64,000 nt of DNA from Acanthopleuribacter pedis (GCF_017377855.1 NZ_JAFREP010000003.1:1-64000); one strand, 5' to 3'; positions 38,901-47,628 are shown, numbered from the stretch's first letter. Made by a program: numbers and translations. Notes: generated by a model from the letters alone, not told the origin.

Positions 38901-39677
38901 GTTGTTGATTTCCTTGAGGGGTGAAAAGTCGGGTTCGCCGTGATCGCTCACGCCAAACAGCCTGTCTCTGGTGATTCGCATCACCATGGGCCCGGTTGTT
39001 TGTAGGAACGGTGACCCAGGTAGCCTCGCTTGGCCACGAAGTCATGTTCTCTTCAGCAAACATCTTAACCCGATCACGATCAGGATGGGTCGTGATCGGG
39101 GAAGGTGGATGGCGCCGGCGAGGCGGAAGCCCGTCGGCCACAACACTTTTTTTGAGAAAAAGTCGAATCCGGTGCTTGTGGAAAACCGTTACCGTTTGGT
39201 AACATAAGGGCGGTTAAATCATATGAACGGATGAGCAACACGCTGCCCCCTTTTCAGTGTTTTTGTCAATTAATATTGGCGACAACCTAAACTTCGCGTG
39301 GGTTTTTTGCGCCTTTGCGCCGATCCCTCGCTGGTTCCCAGAAAAAGACGACAAAAAGTTGTCTCTGTGTGTAAAGTGCTGTTTTTATTCGTGTTAGTTC
39401 CCTTGTTTTGCGTTGGTGTCTCCAAGCTGGGACCTTTTTGTATCTCAATCGGGGAATTTCGTGTGTGTTCTTTAAGATATTGAAATAAATAAGGTTAGCT
39501 TTCTTTGTTTGCCTGGTTTTCTCGACCAAGCCGCACAAAGCGCTGATTTTGCCTTGGCACGTGGGTTGCAACTTGGCGGCGGTCCGCTGTTCTGCAGTGG
39601 CTCGACCCCTCTGGGTCGGCTTGAAATCAGCCCATGCGACCCGCGTGGGGTGTATGAGGAAATCAGGAAGTCCCGTG
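38901..39677. other. Divergent intergenic region, promoter side of the transglycosylase gene
   Basis: About 780 bases separate the minus-strand methyltransferase from the plus-strand lytic transglycosylase. The part 39190-39520 is much more AT-rich than its surroundings and includes a TTGTCAATTAATATTGGC stretch and a small palindrome GACAA-aaag-TTGTC (39351-39364). Promoters in both directions are expected here; none could be fixed with confidence. No gene is supported. Confidence 0.45.
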
Positions 39678-40265
39678 ATGCAAACAAAAGTACAAATTTG
39701 GTTGATCTCTCTCTTCCTGGTGGTTCCGGTATTTATGCTGCGCGAGCCTTCATTCTCGCCCCGTCGATTGATTTCTGAGCCCGTGTCACCGCCTGAATTT
39801 ACGACCTTCGCCATGGATCGTTACGACGATCTGGCCTTCCGCATTGCGCCTTTGCTTGCGGAGCGCCGTCTGGGCCAGGACCCCCAAGCGTTACTGGATT
39901 TGGGTCAGCTCATTGTTGAGAAGTCCGTTGAAATCGATGTTCCGCCTTCTTTGTTGTTGGCGATGATTGACGTCGAATCCACCTTTGACCCGTGCGCCAT
40001 TTCCGTGGTGGGCGCCAAAGGTCTGATGCAGGTGATGCCCGCCCGAATTCTGGGCAACGATCATGTGCGTTCGCGCTTTGCCTTCCGCGGTCACGAATTC
40101 TACGATCCTCACTGGAACATCCAATTTGGTGCTGATTACCTCGGTTACTTGATTGATCGTTTTGGCGACCTGGACGTCGCCTTGACCGCCTACAACCAGG
40201 GTCCCACCCGCGTCGCCAAAAAACTGCGCCGCCGCACCTTCCGCGGCAGCAACTACGCGCGCTGA
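39678..40265 (+). CDS. Membrane-anchored or secreted lytic transglycosylase (SLT domain)
   Basis: The 195-residue protein starts with a hydrophobic signal or anchor (residues 6-21) and has one SLT goose-lysozyme-like domain. The catalytic Glu is E100 in MIDVESTFDP, followed by GAKGLMQVMP and a later ALTAYNQGP motif, as in E. coli Slt70/MltC-type enzymes. It should cleave peptidoglycan glycan strands to 1,6-anhydro ends. The start at 39678 is preferred for its GGAAG site and because the signal then begins at residue 1; in-frame starts upstream have no signal. No operon partner is seen on this strand. Confidence 0.9.
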   Translation: MQTKVQIWLISLFLVVPVFMLREPSFSPRRLISEPVSPPEFTTFAMDRYDDLAFRIAPLLAERRLGQDPQALLDLGQLIVEKSVEIDVPPSLLLAMIDVESTFDPCAISVVGAKGLMQVMPARILGNDHVRSRFAFRGHEFYDPHWNIQFGADYLGYLIDRFGDLDVALTAYNQGPTRVAKKLRRRTFRGSNYAR

Positions 40266-40314
40266 GTGCTGGATCGCCAAAAAATTTACGGCACTCGCAT
40301 GTAAACGCGCCGCT

Positions 40315-40476
40315 TTAGCCGCGGCATTCCCATTCCGGTTTGACCCCGTCGAGCCAATCGGGCGTGGGCGCGTTGCCGGGGGTGAGTTGTCGCCCGGTGA
40401 CGCCAAGTGATAAGCGTTCGGTGGCGGCGGCCTGCATGGGGCGCCCTTGGAGACAACGCATCGCCGGGAAAAACAC
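40315..40476 (-). CDS. Possible short protein after ruvC (53 residues)
   Basis: An open frame from a GTG at 40474-40476 to a TAA at 40315-40317 has codon choice like neighbouring genes and ends in DWLDGVKPEWECRG. AAGAAGG stands 4 bases before the GTG. It starts 27 bases after the ruvC stop, so it could be the last gene of yebC-ruvC. I recognise no family. It could also be a non-coding tail. Confidence 0.3.
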   Translation of the reverse strand: MFFPAMRCLQGRPMQAAATERLSLGVTGRQLTPGNAPTPDWLDGVKPEWECRG

Positions 40477-40502
40477 GCGGCCTTCTTTTAGGAAATAGCG
40501 GG

Positions 40503-41027
40503 TTAGCCTTTCACCCGCGACCAGAACTTGGCTTCTTGTTCTTTGATGCGCGCCTTGATCGGCCCCATGTGCGCGTGACACAGGGCGATGGCGAGCGCGT
40601 CGGTGACATCGTGGGGTTTGGGATCCTTTTCGAGCTTGAGCAGGATTTTGACCATTTCTTTGATTTGCGTCTTCTCGGCGCGTCCGAAGCCGGTGATCGC
40701 TTTTTTGACCTCGGTGGCCGCGTACTCCGCGACCGGGAGGTTGTGCCGTGCCGCGCACAACAAGATCACCCCGCGCGCGTAGCCGAGGACCAGGGTCGAC
40801 TTGGCGTTTACCCCGTGGAACACCTTTTCCAGGGCCATGGCGTCGGGTTTGTGGCGGGTGATGAGTTCTTCAAGGGTATCGGCGAGCACCACCAAGCGCT
40901 CGCCGATGTCCTCGATTTTTTGAAGGCGGATGGGGCCGGCTTCGATCATGGCGCTGTGGTTGCCGCGGCTGTTGATCAAGCCGAAACCGGTGATGCGTGA
41001 GCCGGGGTCGATGCCCAGAATAATCAA
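40503..41027 (-). CDS. ruvC: Crossover junction endodeoxyribonuclease RuvC
   Basis: The 174-residue enzyme resolves Holliday junctions. The four acidic catalytic residues are present: D7 (GIDPGS), E67 (ALEKVF), D140 and D143 (HDVTDALAIALCH). The start is the TTG at 41025-41027, which overlaps the TGA stop of yebC; this gives a length almost equal to E. coli RuvC (173). The in-frame extension to 41168 runs inside yebC and has no family resemblance. No ruvA or ruvB follows in this window. Confidence 0.95.
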   Translation of the reverse strand: MIILGIDPGSRITGFGLINSRGNHSAMIEAGPIRLQKIEDIGERLVVLADTLEELITRHKPDAMALEKVFHGVNAKSTLVLGYARGVILLCAARHNLPVAEYAATEVKKAITGFGRAEKTQIKEMVKILLKLEKDPKPHDVTDALAIALCHAHMGPIKARIKEQEAKFWSRVKG

Positions 41028-41758
41028 GAGAGCGCGGCCTCGTCGAAGTCGGCGTTGTTCCATACGTTTTGAACGTCGTCGCAGTCGTCGAGTTTTTCCA
41101 TCAGACGCATGACTTTTTCCAGGGTTTCGCCTTCTACTTGAATGTGGTTTTGGGGGAGCATTTCCCATTTGGCGGATTCAACTTCAAGGCCTTGTTCTTC
41201 TAAGGCGTCGCGAACGGCATGTAGGTCCTCGGGCGCGCTGATGAAGGCCCAGAATTCGCCGCCGTCTTCGATGTCCTCGCCGCCTACTTCCAGACAGATT
41301 TCGGTAACGTCGTCCTCGCTGCGTTCGCCCTTGGGCGAGGTTAAGTAGCCTTTTTTGTCGAATTGCCAGGCGACGGAACCGGATTCACCCATGTTGCCGC
41401 CGGCTTTGGAGAAGATGCTGCGGATTTCGCCGGCCGTGCGGTTGCGGTTATCGGTGAGGCATTCCACGATAAAGGCGGTGCCGGCGGGGCCGTAGCCCTC
41501 GTAGTGAATTTCTTCGAGGGTGGCGGCGTCGGCGGCGGTTGATTTATCGATGGCGCGTTTAATGTTGTCCCCTGGCATGGAAATTTTGCGGGCGGCCGCA
41601 ATCGCGGCCCGCAGGCGGGGGTTGGCGTCGGGGTCGGGTCCGCCCATTTTCGCGGCGACGGTAATTTCCTTGGCCATTTTGGTAAATACCTTGGCTCGTT
41701 TCGAATCTTGTCGCGACTTCCGGTGTTGAATATTGGCCCACTTACTATGACCTGCCAT
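41024..41758 (-). CDS. yebC: YebC/PmpR-family protein (TACO1 family)
   Basis: The 244-residue protein begins with the hallmark MAGHSKWANIQHRK and has RKISMPGDNIKRAIDK, YEGYGPAGTAFIVECLTDN and SKAGGNMGESGSVAW in family order. Members act as transcriptional regulators or as factors that relieve ribosome stalling at proline stretches. The ATG at 41756-41758 has AAGGAG before it; an upstream extension to 42178 is not conserved. yebC next to ruvC is a common gene pair in bacteria. Confidence 0.96.
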   Translation of the reverse strand: MAGHSKWANIQHRKSRQDSKRAKVFTKMAKEITVAAKMGGPDPDANPRLRAAIAAARKISMPGDNIKRAIDKSTAADAATLEEIHYEGYGPAGTAFIVECLTDNRNRTAGEIRSIFSKAGGNMGESGSVAWQFDKKGYLTSPKGERSEDDVTEICLEVGGEDIEDGGEFWAFISAPEDLHAVRDALEEQGLEVESAKWEMLPQNHIQVEGETLEKVMRLMEKLDDCDDVQNVWNNADFDEAALS

Positions 41759-42383
41759 GATTGCTCCTTGCGTGAACTGTCGCGTGGGTGGGTTCTCCAC
41801 GGGGGGGGCGCCGTGCCTTGCGGCAAAATCGGGGCCCTGTGCGCATCCGAACCGGGGGGTGTCCGCGGGTTCGGGCCGGGTCGCCGAAAAGGTGGGAGCC
41901 CGGTGATGAAAAAGCGCGAACGCGACAGGTAATTCTATCGCAGCAAGTCTAGCCGATGGGACCGTGTTTGGACAAGGATAGAGGGGATGCTTTGCTTGGG
42001 TTGATGGGGGTTTTGTGAATTTAGCTTGGGTTGGTATTCGTTTCTTCTCTTCGGATGTGAGGATGAAGAGAGGATGGGCGGCGGGGATTTCGACCCTCTG
42101 GCCGCCCAACGGTGTTGGGCTGGTGGGATCGCGCATGGGGATCATGCCGTCGCTTCGAAAAAGAAAATGCTCAGTCACAATGAACGGGCCGGGGGGATCA
42201 AGCCCACCAACGATTCCCGGGGTGTTGTTCCCTTGGGATTAGCAGCATCCTTGACCAATCGGCTTATGGCGCTGATTGGGGCTGACGCCTACGAGGAATT
42301 ACTGGAACCGCGAAACAGGAGGCTCGTCGGCCGGCTTGATGATAGCGCCAACGCCGATTCCTCAAGGACCCCTCCAGGAAAAT

Positions 42384-42593
42384 TAGCCCGCATGTCTCAC
42401 AAGGATTCGTCGCGAGAAGCAGAAAGCCTTGTGAGTACGAAGATTGCGACCGAGAGACGGCGCAGGGGTCCGACCATTCGGCGTAGCAGCGCTACGGCGA
42501 AGGCGGCTCGACCGAGTAATGCGGAAGGCCGCCCCCTCGTAATCGCATGGGTTTCGGCTTCGTAGCAGAATTCCTTGTGAGAAATGCGGGTTA
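42384..42593. mobile_element. MITE-like repeat element, copy A
   Basis: This 210-bp segment is bounded by TA dinucleotides and has terminal inverted repeats of about 25 bp: the left end reads TAGCCCGCATgTCTCACAAGG and the right end is its imperfect reverse complement. Its internal sequence is repeated in inverted orientation at 56550-56880. There is no transposase frame inside. TA boundaries fit movement by an IS630/Tc1-mariner-type transposase acting in trans, which is inference. Confidence 0.75.
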
Positions 42594-42908
42594 GGTCCCT
42601 CCCGCCGCTGCTTCGCCGCGGCGGGGCCCTCCCATTTTTCCTTCCGTTTGCTTCGGTATGATGCGGGCGGTTTTCCGCCTCTGCTGGAACCCTGGATATG
42701 GACGATAGGTGAGAGGAACAACGCGGTGACAGTCATGTACAAACGCGTGGCTTTATGAGGTTTGTGGTGTAGCGGTCAGGCCAAAGTGAATAAGGACAAC
42801 CGAAGTGACGGCCTTATCCGCATGCGCGATCCGTCTTAAAGGGGAAACCGAGAGCGCCGCCATCCTCGTTAAATCATGCGATCCTGAGAAATACCGAATA
42901 CCACGCAC

Positions 42909-42979
42909 AGCCAATCGAGAACACAAAGCCAATCGAGAACACAATGCCAATCGGGAGCGCAAAGCCAATTAAAAACGCT
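42909..42979. repeat. 18-bp tandem repeat, about four units
   Basis: AGCCAATCGAGAACACAA occurs exactly at 42909-42926 and 42927-42944, then in degenerate form at 42945-42962 and partly at 42963-42979. The period is a multiple of three, so frames on the minus strand give repetitive hydrophobic peptides, but no gene is supported. Confidence 0.65.
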
Positions 42980-43002
42980 ACCCCATCAAAAACATCCCCA
43001 AA

Positions 43003-43040
43003 CAAAAAGCAACGAGCCGATAAGGGGGTCGGCTCGTTGC
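43003..43040 (-). terminator. Rho-independent terminator of the recombinase gene
   Basis: A 12-bp stem (43009-43020 with 43029-43040, 8-nt loop) is followed on the minus strand by TTTTTGTTT. It lies 32 bases after the stop of the minus-strand tyrosine-recombinase-like gene. Confidence 0.85.
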
Positions 43041-43072
43041 AGGGGGCGGATGGCGTTGGCGGGAGATGGGGC

Positions 43073-44152
43073 TTACCCGGCCAAAACCTTCTCGCGTGGG
43101 TGCCGTTCAGCCAACATGCGTTTCTGCATTTCACGATCATCTTGTGAGAAGACCAAAGGTGAAGACAGACTGCTGTGGCCCATGAACTGTTGGATGTACC
43201 GCATGTCCAAACCGCTTTCCATCAACATTTGATGCAGGGTGTGACGGAAGGTGTGCGGGGTAATTTTTTGCGTGATCCCCGCCTTGGCGGTGTACTTCTC
43301 CACCAGAATCCGAATGGACTGATCGGAAATCTTGCGGTTGTGTTTGTTGATAAAGAAAAAGTCTTTGTTCTTTAAATCGTGCTGGAAGGTGCTGCTGTAG
43401 TGGTTGAGCGCCGCCTGGGTTTTTTCAGACAAAATGGGGATGGTGCGCGCGCGGTTGCCGGTGCCGCGAATTTTAATGGTGTTGGTTTCCAGGTTGATGT
43501 CGCTTTTCTTCAGGTCGGACAGCTCGGAAACACGCATGCCCGTTGACAACAACAGTTCGAAAATGGCGATGTCGCGAATTAACACTTTGCAGGCAAACAA
43601 ACTGGTGCGTTTCAGGGTGTCGCGCTGTTCGTAAAGGTGCTTAAAAAGCAGTTCCAAATCACCGATACTTAAAAGCGAAGGGGCGACTTTTTCTTGTTTG
43701 ATCTCAACCTTGATTTTGCGCAGCGGGCTGACAACAATTTTTTCGGAGAACTCGAGGAAATTAAAAAAGGCACGCAGGGTGGCGACCTTGCGTTTGATCG
43801 TTTTGGGCTTCACACCCGAGTCGAGTTCTTCTAAATAATCGCCCAGGATGTTTTTGTCGATATTCACCAGCTCGAGTTGCTGGTGATTCCGACCCAAATA
43901 CTCAATAAACTGCTTGAGGTCGATGCCATAGGCTTTAAGGGTTTTGTCGCTGAGCTTCTTCTCGTGACGGCAATAATGTAGAAAATCGTCATTGGCTTTT
44001 TGGACTGACTGCATGATGGTGCTCCGGCTCATTCTGCTGCTGCGTTCATGGCGACCCGCCGCCTGATCCTGCTCGCGACAATGGGTGAGCTTTAGGTACT
44101 GATACTCGGACACTGAGATCGCTGCCATGGGTCTATCTTTAAGTGCACTCAT
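43073..44152 (-). CDS. XerC/XerD-like recombinase family protein lacking the catalytic tyrosine
   Basis: The 359-residue protein has an N-terminal SAM-like core-binding domain (about 45-130) and a C-terminal integrase catalytic domain. The conserved Arg is R207 (STGMRVSEL), the HxxR motif is H300/R303 (TPHTFRH) and H326 is in MGHSSLSS. The usual tyrosine nucleophile position reads F335 in PLVFSQ, where XerD has QIYTH. The usual Lys loop GKG reads GTG. It may therefore bind DNA without cleaving it, or use a shifted residue. An 80-residue N-terminal tail precedes the core domain. The ATG at 44150-44152 has AAAGGAG before it. It has its own terminator and no phage or integron genes around it. 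Confidence 0.85.
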   Translation of the reverse strand: MSALKDRPMAAISVSEYQYLKLTHCREQDQAAGRHERSSRMSRSTIMQSVQKANDDFLHYCRHEKKLSDKTLKAYGIDLKQFIEYLGRNHQQLELVNIDKNILGDYLEELDSGVKPKTIKRKVATLRAFFNFLEFSEKIVVSPLRKIKVEIKQEKVAPSLLSIGDLELLFKHLYEQRDTLKRTSLFACKVLIRDIAIFELLLSTGMRVSELSDLKKSDINLETNTIKIRGTGNRARTIPILSEKTQAALNHYSSTFQHDLKNKDFFFINKHNRKISDQSIRILVEKYTAKAGITQKITPHTFRHTLHQMLMESGLDMRYIQQFMGHSSLSSPLVFSQDDREMQKRMLAERHPREKVLAG

Positions 44153-45009
44153 TGTGGCTACTCCTTTCAAACAGGGTGTCAGACATTTCAGCTTGCCGGC
44201 GGCATTGGAATTGAGAATGGGGGGCCTGGCTGGTGAGTCGGAATCGCCTGGTGAGGCGGGGGCTGTCGTGGACTCAATAAAGACTGAAAGTTGCTGAACG
44301 GGTCGCTTGGTTCGCGAACGATACGCGTGGGTTCTGACGTTATTTCTGACGTCGAAAAATGACGTCTTTTGACGTCAGGTTTGTGGAAGGGAAAGGGATA
44401 CATGGGCTTTGGGCGAAAACGAGATCGCCCCTGGTTGGGGTGGCAACGGTGCGGCGGAACCGTTGGTGTTTTGCTAAGGTGTTGGTTTTAGAAGGGGTGT
44501 GGATTGTAAATGTTTTTGACGTCAGGTTTAGGGCTGGATACCTTCGGCCGTTTGGGACATCCCGGCACCCAAGTGGGTGTCCGCGTTGTGTCCGTCCAAT
44601 GCCCGCGCTGAAGGGGCTGTAGCGTGGGTCTTATCCTTCAATTGCATTTGGGATGCCAGTTTCTGCTTTGTCCCACGAATTAACCATCCCAACTTCACCT
44701 GATTCCTGGTATTCTGCTTGACTTCCACCCTGAGCTCGCGGTTTTCACCAAAACCCGCACACGGGGGCCGACCGCGACAGACGGCCTTTTCCGTGAGATC
44801 CCATCCATGTCCTTATCTCCGCCGTTTGGTCCGGCTGGTTCGATAAGCCGCCGTGCCGCGGTTGCATTGTGGGGTTTTGGTGAAAATCGCGGCTCAGCGC
44901 CGCGCTTGCGGAGCCACCGTTAGCAATTTTTTTCGCCTCGATGTGGGCGCTGATTCACCCGCCGCCGATGGCTGCGGCGGCCTCACCATGAATAATGAAG
45001 GAGTGCGTT
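44153..45009. other. Divergent intergenic region between recombinase and aldolase genes
   Basis: About 860 bases contain no supported gene. The middle part holds a cluster of TGACGT sites (see separate entry). The last 100 bases before the aldolase carry its leader. Promoters for both genes are expected here. Confidence 0.45.
44335..44529. promoter_or_regulatory. Cluster of TGACGTC palindrome sites
   Basis: TGACGT occurs five times (near 44336, 44348, 44361, 44371 and 44517). The last two are full TGACGTCA palindromes inside an identical 16-mer TTTTGACGTCAGGTTT at 44368-44383 and 44514-44529. The sites lie about 185-380 bases upstream of the recombinase-like start and 480-675 bases before the aldolase start. 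Repeated palindromes of this kind suggest binding sites for a dimeric regulator. Confidence 0.45.
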
Positions 45010-46026
45010 ATGTCTCAAGAGCTGGTCCAAACCGCCAATGCGTTGGTAGCCAAAGGAAAAGGGATTCTGGCTGCTGATGAAAGTTTTCCGACCATTGCCA
45101 AACGCTTTAAGTCGATTGATCTTGAGTCGACGGAAGAAAATCGCCGCGACTACCGCCACATGCTGTTTACCGCCCCTGAATTTGCCGACTACGTCAGCGG
45201 CGTCATTCTTTTTGACGAAACCTTGCGTCAAAACGGTCCCGACGGCAAACGCCTCGCCGAGGTGCTTTCCGACAATGGGGTGATTCCAGGTATCAAGGTT
45301 GACAAAGGCGCCAAGGACTTGGCCGGCTTTGCCGGTGAAAAAGTAACCGAGGGCTTGGACGGTTTGCGTGATCGTTTGAAAGCGTATTACGAACTCGGTG
45401 CCCGTTTCGCCAAATGGCGTGCCGTCATCGATATCGCGCCCGGCATTCCCACGGCGTATTGCTTGGAAGCCAACGCCCACGGCTTGGCGCGTTACGCTGC
45501 ACTTTGCCAAGAAGCCAACATTGTACCCATCGTTGAGCCCGAGGTTCTGATGGACGGCGACCACGACTTGGCCCGCTGCCAAGAAGTGACCGAGGCCGCT
45601 TTGACCGCCGTATTCGCGCAGTTGAACGCCCACAAAGTCTTGTTGGAAGGCATGTTGTTGAAACCCAACATGGTGATTTCCGGTAAAAAGAACGGCAACC
45701 GCGCCGGTGTTCAAGAAGTGGCCGCGGCCACCGTGGCGACCCTTAAGCGTTGCGTTCCCTCGGCTGTTCCCGGCATCGTGTTCCTCTCCGGCGGCCAATC
45801 CTCCGTGGAAGCCACCGCGCACCTGGACGCCATGAACAAAATCGGCGACTTGCCTTGGGCCCTTTCGTTCTCTTACGGCCGCGCGCTGCAAGAAGACGCC
45901 TTGCAGGCTTGGAAAGGTTCCGCCGACAATGTTCCTTCCGCCCAAAAAGTATTTAACCACCGCGCCAAAATGAACGGCGCCGCCGCTGTTGGCGAATACA
46001 GCGAAGCCTTGGAAGCCGGTGCCTAA
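45010..46026 (+). CDS. Class I fructose-bisphosphate aldolase
   Basis: The 338-residue enzyme is of the animal/plant-type class I family, which forms a Schiff base. Active-site residues are K218 in EGMLLKPNM, K136 in FAKWRAV and E176 in IVEPEV, and the sugar-binding SGGQS motif is present. It cleaves fructose-1,6-bisphosphate or runs the reverse reaction in gluconeogenesis. The ATG at 45010 has AAGGAG before it; an ATG at 44995 would add five residues. A strong terminator follows, so the gene is probably monocistronic. Confidence 0.95.
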   Translation: MSQELVQTANALVAKGKGILAADESFPTIAKRFKSIDLESTEENRRDYRHMLFTAPEFADYVSGVILFDETLRQNGPDGKRLAEVLSDNGVIPGIKVDKGAKDLAGFAGEKVTEGLDGLRDRLKAYYELGARFAKWRAVIDIAPGIPTAYCLEANAHGLARYAALCQEANIVPIVEPEVLMDGDHDLARCQEVTEAALTAVFAQLNAHKVLLEGMLLKPNMVISGKKNGNRAGVQEVAAATVATLKRCVPSAVPGIVFLSGGQSSVEATAHLDAMNKIGDLPWALSFSYGRALQEDALQAWKGSADNVPSAQKVFNHRAKMNGAAAVGEYSEALEAGA

Positions 46027-46053
46027 GCCGACGCTTTTGCCAAGTTAACTCTC

Positions 46054-46091
46054 GGTCGGGTCCCTGTTGTCGGACCCGACCTTTTCTTTCT
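46054..46091 (+). terminator. Rho-independent terminator of the aldolase gene
   Basis: GGTCGGGTCC (46054-46063) pairs with GGACCCGACC (46072-46081) around an 8-nt loop, followed by TTTTCTTTCT. It lies 28 bases after the aldolase stop. Confidence 0.9.
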
Positions 46092-46252
46092 CGAGGCCAT
46101 GCCGGTTACGGTATGGTCTTTTTTCGTGTCTGGGGCGCGGGATTGGGTACAATGGTGCCTTTGTGGCGCCTCGCCCGCTTTTCCTCAAACCATCCGTCGC
46201 GGAAATGGGTGAAGAAGGCGGGTTAGGAATGAAACCCAAAAGGGGCTTTGGT

Positions 46253-47113
46253 ATGGCCAAGAAGAAAAAAAACAAAGAATCCAAGCCGGAAAACGAAGCC
46301 GCGTCTTCCCCGGCTAAGTGGTTGGTGCCGCTTCTCGTTGCGGTCGCAGCCGGGGTTTTTGTCACTTTATTATTGGGTCCCAAAGAAACGGTAATCGCGG
46401 CGGGCTCAGGCAACTGGTCCTACAAAGTGGTGCAAAAGTTTCGCCACGACCCCGGTGCTTATACCCAAGGTCTGTTGGTCCACAACGGTGTCCTGTATGA
46501 AAGTACCGGTCTGCGTGGCCAGTCCAGTTTGCGGCGGGTCGATTTGATGTCAGGTATTGTTCAGCAGCACCTTGACTTGGACAAACGCTATTTTGGGGAG
46601 GGTCTCCATTTCCACCGCGGTGTGCTCATTCAGCTCACCTGGCAGGCGGGTGAGGCCTTGGTCTACAACAATGAGACCTTCGCGCATTTGCGGACCCTTC
46701 GCTACGAGGGACAGGGTTGGGGTTTGACCGGCGACGGCAATCAAATGGTGATGAGCGACGGCAGCGATGTGCTGCGATTCCGTAATTCGAGCGATTTTTC
46801 CGTGGTTCGTGAAGTCAAAGTAACCGAAAACGGCAAGAAGGTAGACAACCTCAACGAGTTGGAATGGATTGAGGGGCGCATTTGGGCCAATGTTTACGGG
46901 ACCAACGATATTGTGATGATTGAGCCGGAGGACGGTCGGGTGGTCGGCCGCTTGAAGTTAAACGGCTTGCTTCAGCGCGAGGACCGCAACGGTCGCGAGG
47001 ATGTGCTGAACGGTATTGCCTATGATCGCGCCACCAAAGCAATTTATGTGACAGGTAAACGTTACTCATACCTTTACCAAATTGAAGTAACCGAGCCGAA
47101 ACCAAGAGGATAA
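46253..47113 (+). CDS. Glutaminyl-peptide cyclotransferase (plant/bacterial beta-propeller type)
   Basis: The 286-residue protein has a lysine-rich start, one membrane segment (about 23-41) and a five-bladed glutamine cyclotransferase domain. Family motifs are AYTQGLLVHNGVLYESTGLRG (seen across residues 63-83), FGEGL, QLTWQAG, GWGLTGDG, NLNELEWIEGRIWANVY and NGIAYD. It converts N-terminal glutamine to pyroglutamate on exported peptides. The start is uncertain: ATG codons at 46205, 46229 and 46253 are in frame. I prefer 46253 because AGGGG precedes it and the topology is then standard. It is followed by lspA after 2 bases. Confidence 0.88.
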   Translation: MAKKKKNKESKPENEAASSPAKWLVPLLVAVAAGVFVTLLLGPKETVIAAGSGNWSYKVVQKFRHDPGAYTQGLLVHNGVLYESTGLRGQSSLRRVDLMSGIVQQHLDLDKRYFGEGLHFHRGVLIQLTWQAGEALVYNNETFAHLRTLRYEGQGWGLTGDGNQMVMSDGSDVLRFRNSSDFSVVREVKVTENGKKVDNLNELEWIEGRIWANVYGTNDIVMIEPEDGRVVGRLKLNGLLQREDRNGREDVLNGIAYDRATKAIYVTGKRYSYLYQIEVTEPKPRG

Positions 47114-47115
47114 GC

Positions 47116-47625
47116 ATGGATCAGGCAAGAAAAACCAACCTTACGCTGTTTGCCGGGTTGGCGGTGTTTAGCACCCTCATTTCCCAACTCAGCGGCTACT
47201 GGGTGAACCAATGGTTGGCGGTCGGCCAATCCCATAAGGTGTTTTCATTTTTGTACATGACCCATGTGCGCAATTTCGGCGGCATTTTTGGGTTTAAGCA
47301 GGGCAGTGGTTGGTGGTTCGCCGCCTTCGCGAGTGTTGTTTTGCTCGGTCTCATCATTTACATATGGCGTGCCAAGGACATGGCGCGTTTGGAGTACCTG
47401 TGTTTTGCCGTGATTATCGGCGGCGGCTTGAGCAACATTCTCGATCGGTTTTTCTACGGTTCGGTCATCGATTACTTCGATGTACGCGGCATTCCCCACT
47501 GGCACTACATATTTAATACGGCCGACGTGCTGATCCACGTGGGCATTTGGCCGATGCTGATTTACAGTTTTTGGCCGCGCGGCAAAGAGGCGGCCGAAAA
47601 AGAAAACACCGTCGAAGAATCATAA
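47116..47625 (+). CDS. lspA: Lipoprotein signal peptidase (signal peptidase II)
   Basis: The 169-residue inner-membrane protein has four predicted membrane segments and the aspartyl-protease dyad D119 (SVIDY) and D137 (FNTADV), plus GGLSNILDRFFYG. It removes signal peptides from lipoproteins such as those at 1419 and 50110. The family motif in the first membrane segment is poorly kept (SQLSGYWV instead of an Asp-containing DQ motif) and the segment between the two Asp residues is short, so it is a divergent member. It starts 2 bases after the cyclotransferase gene. Confidence 0.9.
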   Translation: MDQARKTNLTLFAGLAVFSTLISQLSGYWVNQWLAVGQSHKVFSFLYMTHVRNFGGIFGFKQGSGWWFAAFASVVLLGLIIYIWRAKDMARLEYLCFAVIIGGGLSNILDRFFYGSVIDYFDVRGIPHWHYIFNTADVLIHVGIWPMLIYSFWPRGKEAAEKENTVEES

Positions 47626-47628
47626 AAA

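Larger units (their letters stand above)
41759..43004. other. Long intergenic region with a MITE-like repeat and tandem repeats
   Basis: About 1.25 kb has no supported gene. It contains a 210-bp MITE-like element (42384-42593), a GC-rich stem at about 42604-42627, a short 18-bp tandem repeat (42909-42979) and the terminator of the downstream recombinase gene. A frame open at 42026-42565 runs into the repeat element and looks random. Confidence 0.5.

Noticed and set aside
42026..42565. A 179-codon frame on the plus strand
   Set aside because: It runs through the MITE-like element and has no ribosome binding site or recognisable domain.
43073..44170. Integron or prophage integrase interpretation of the recombinase-like gene
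   Set aside because: No attC-like cassettes, phage genes or tRNA target are nearby, and the catalytic tyrosine is missing.
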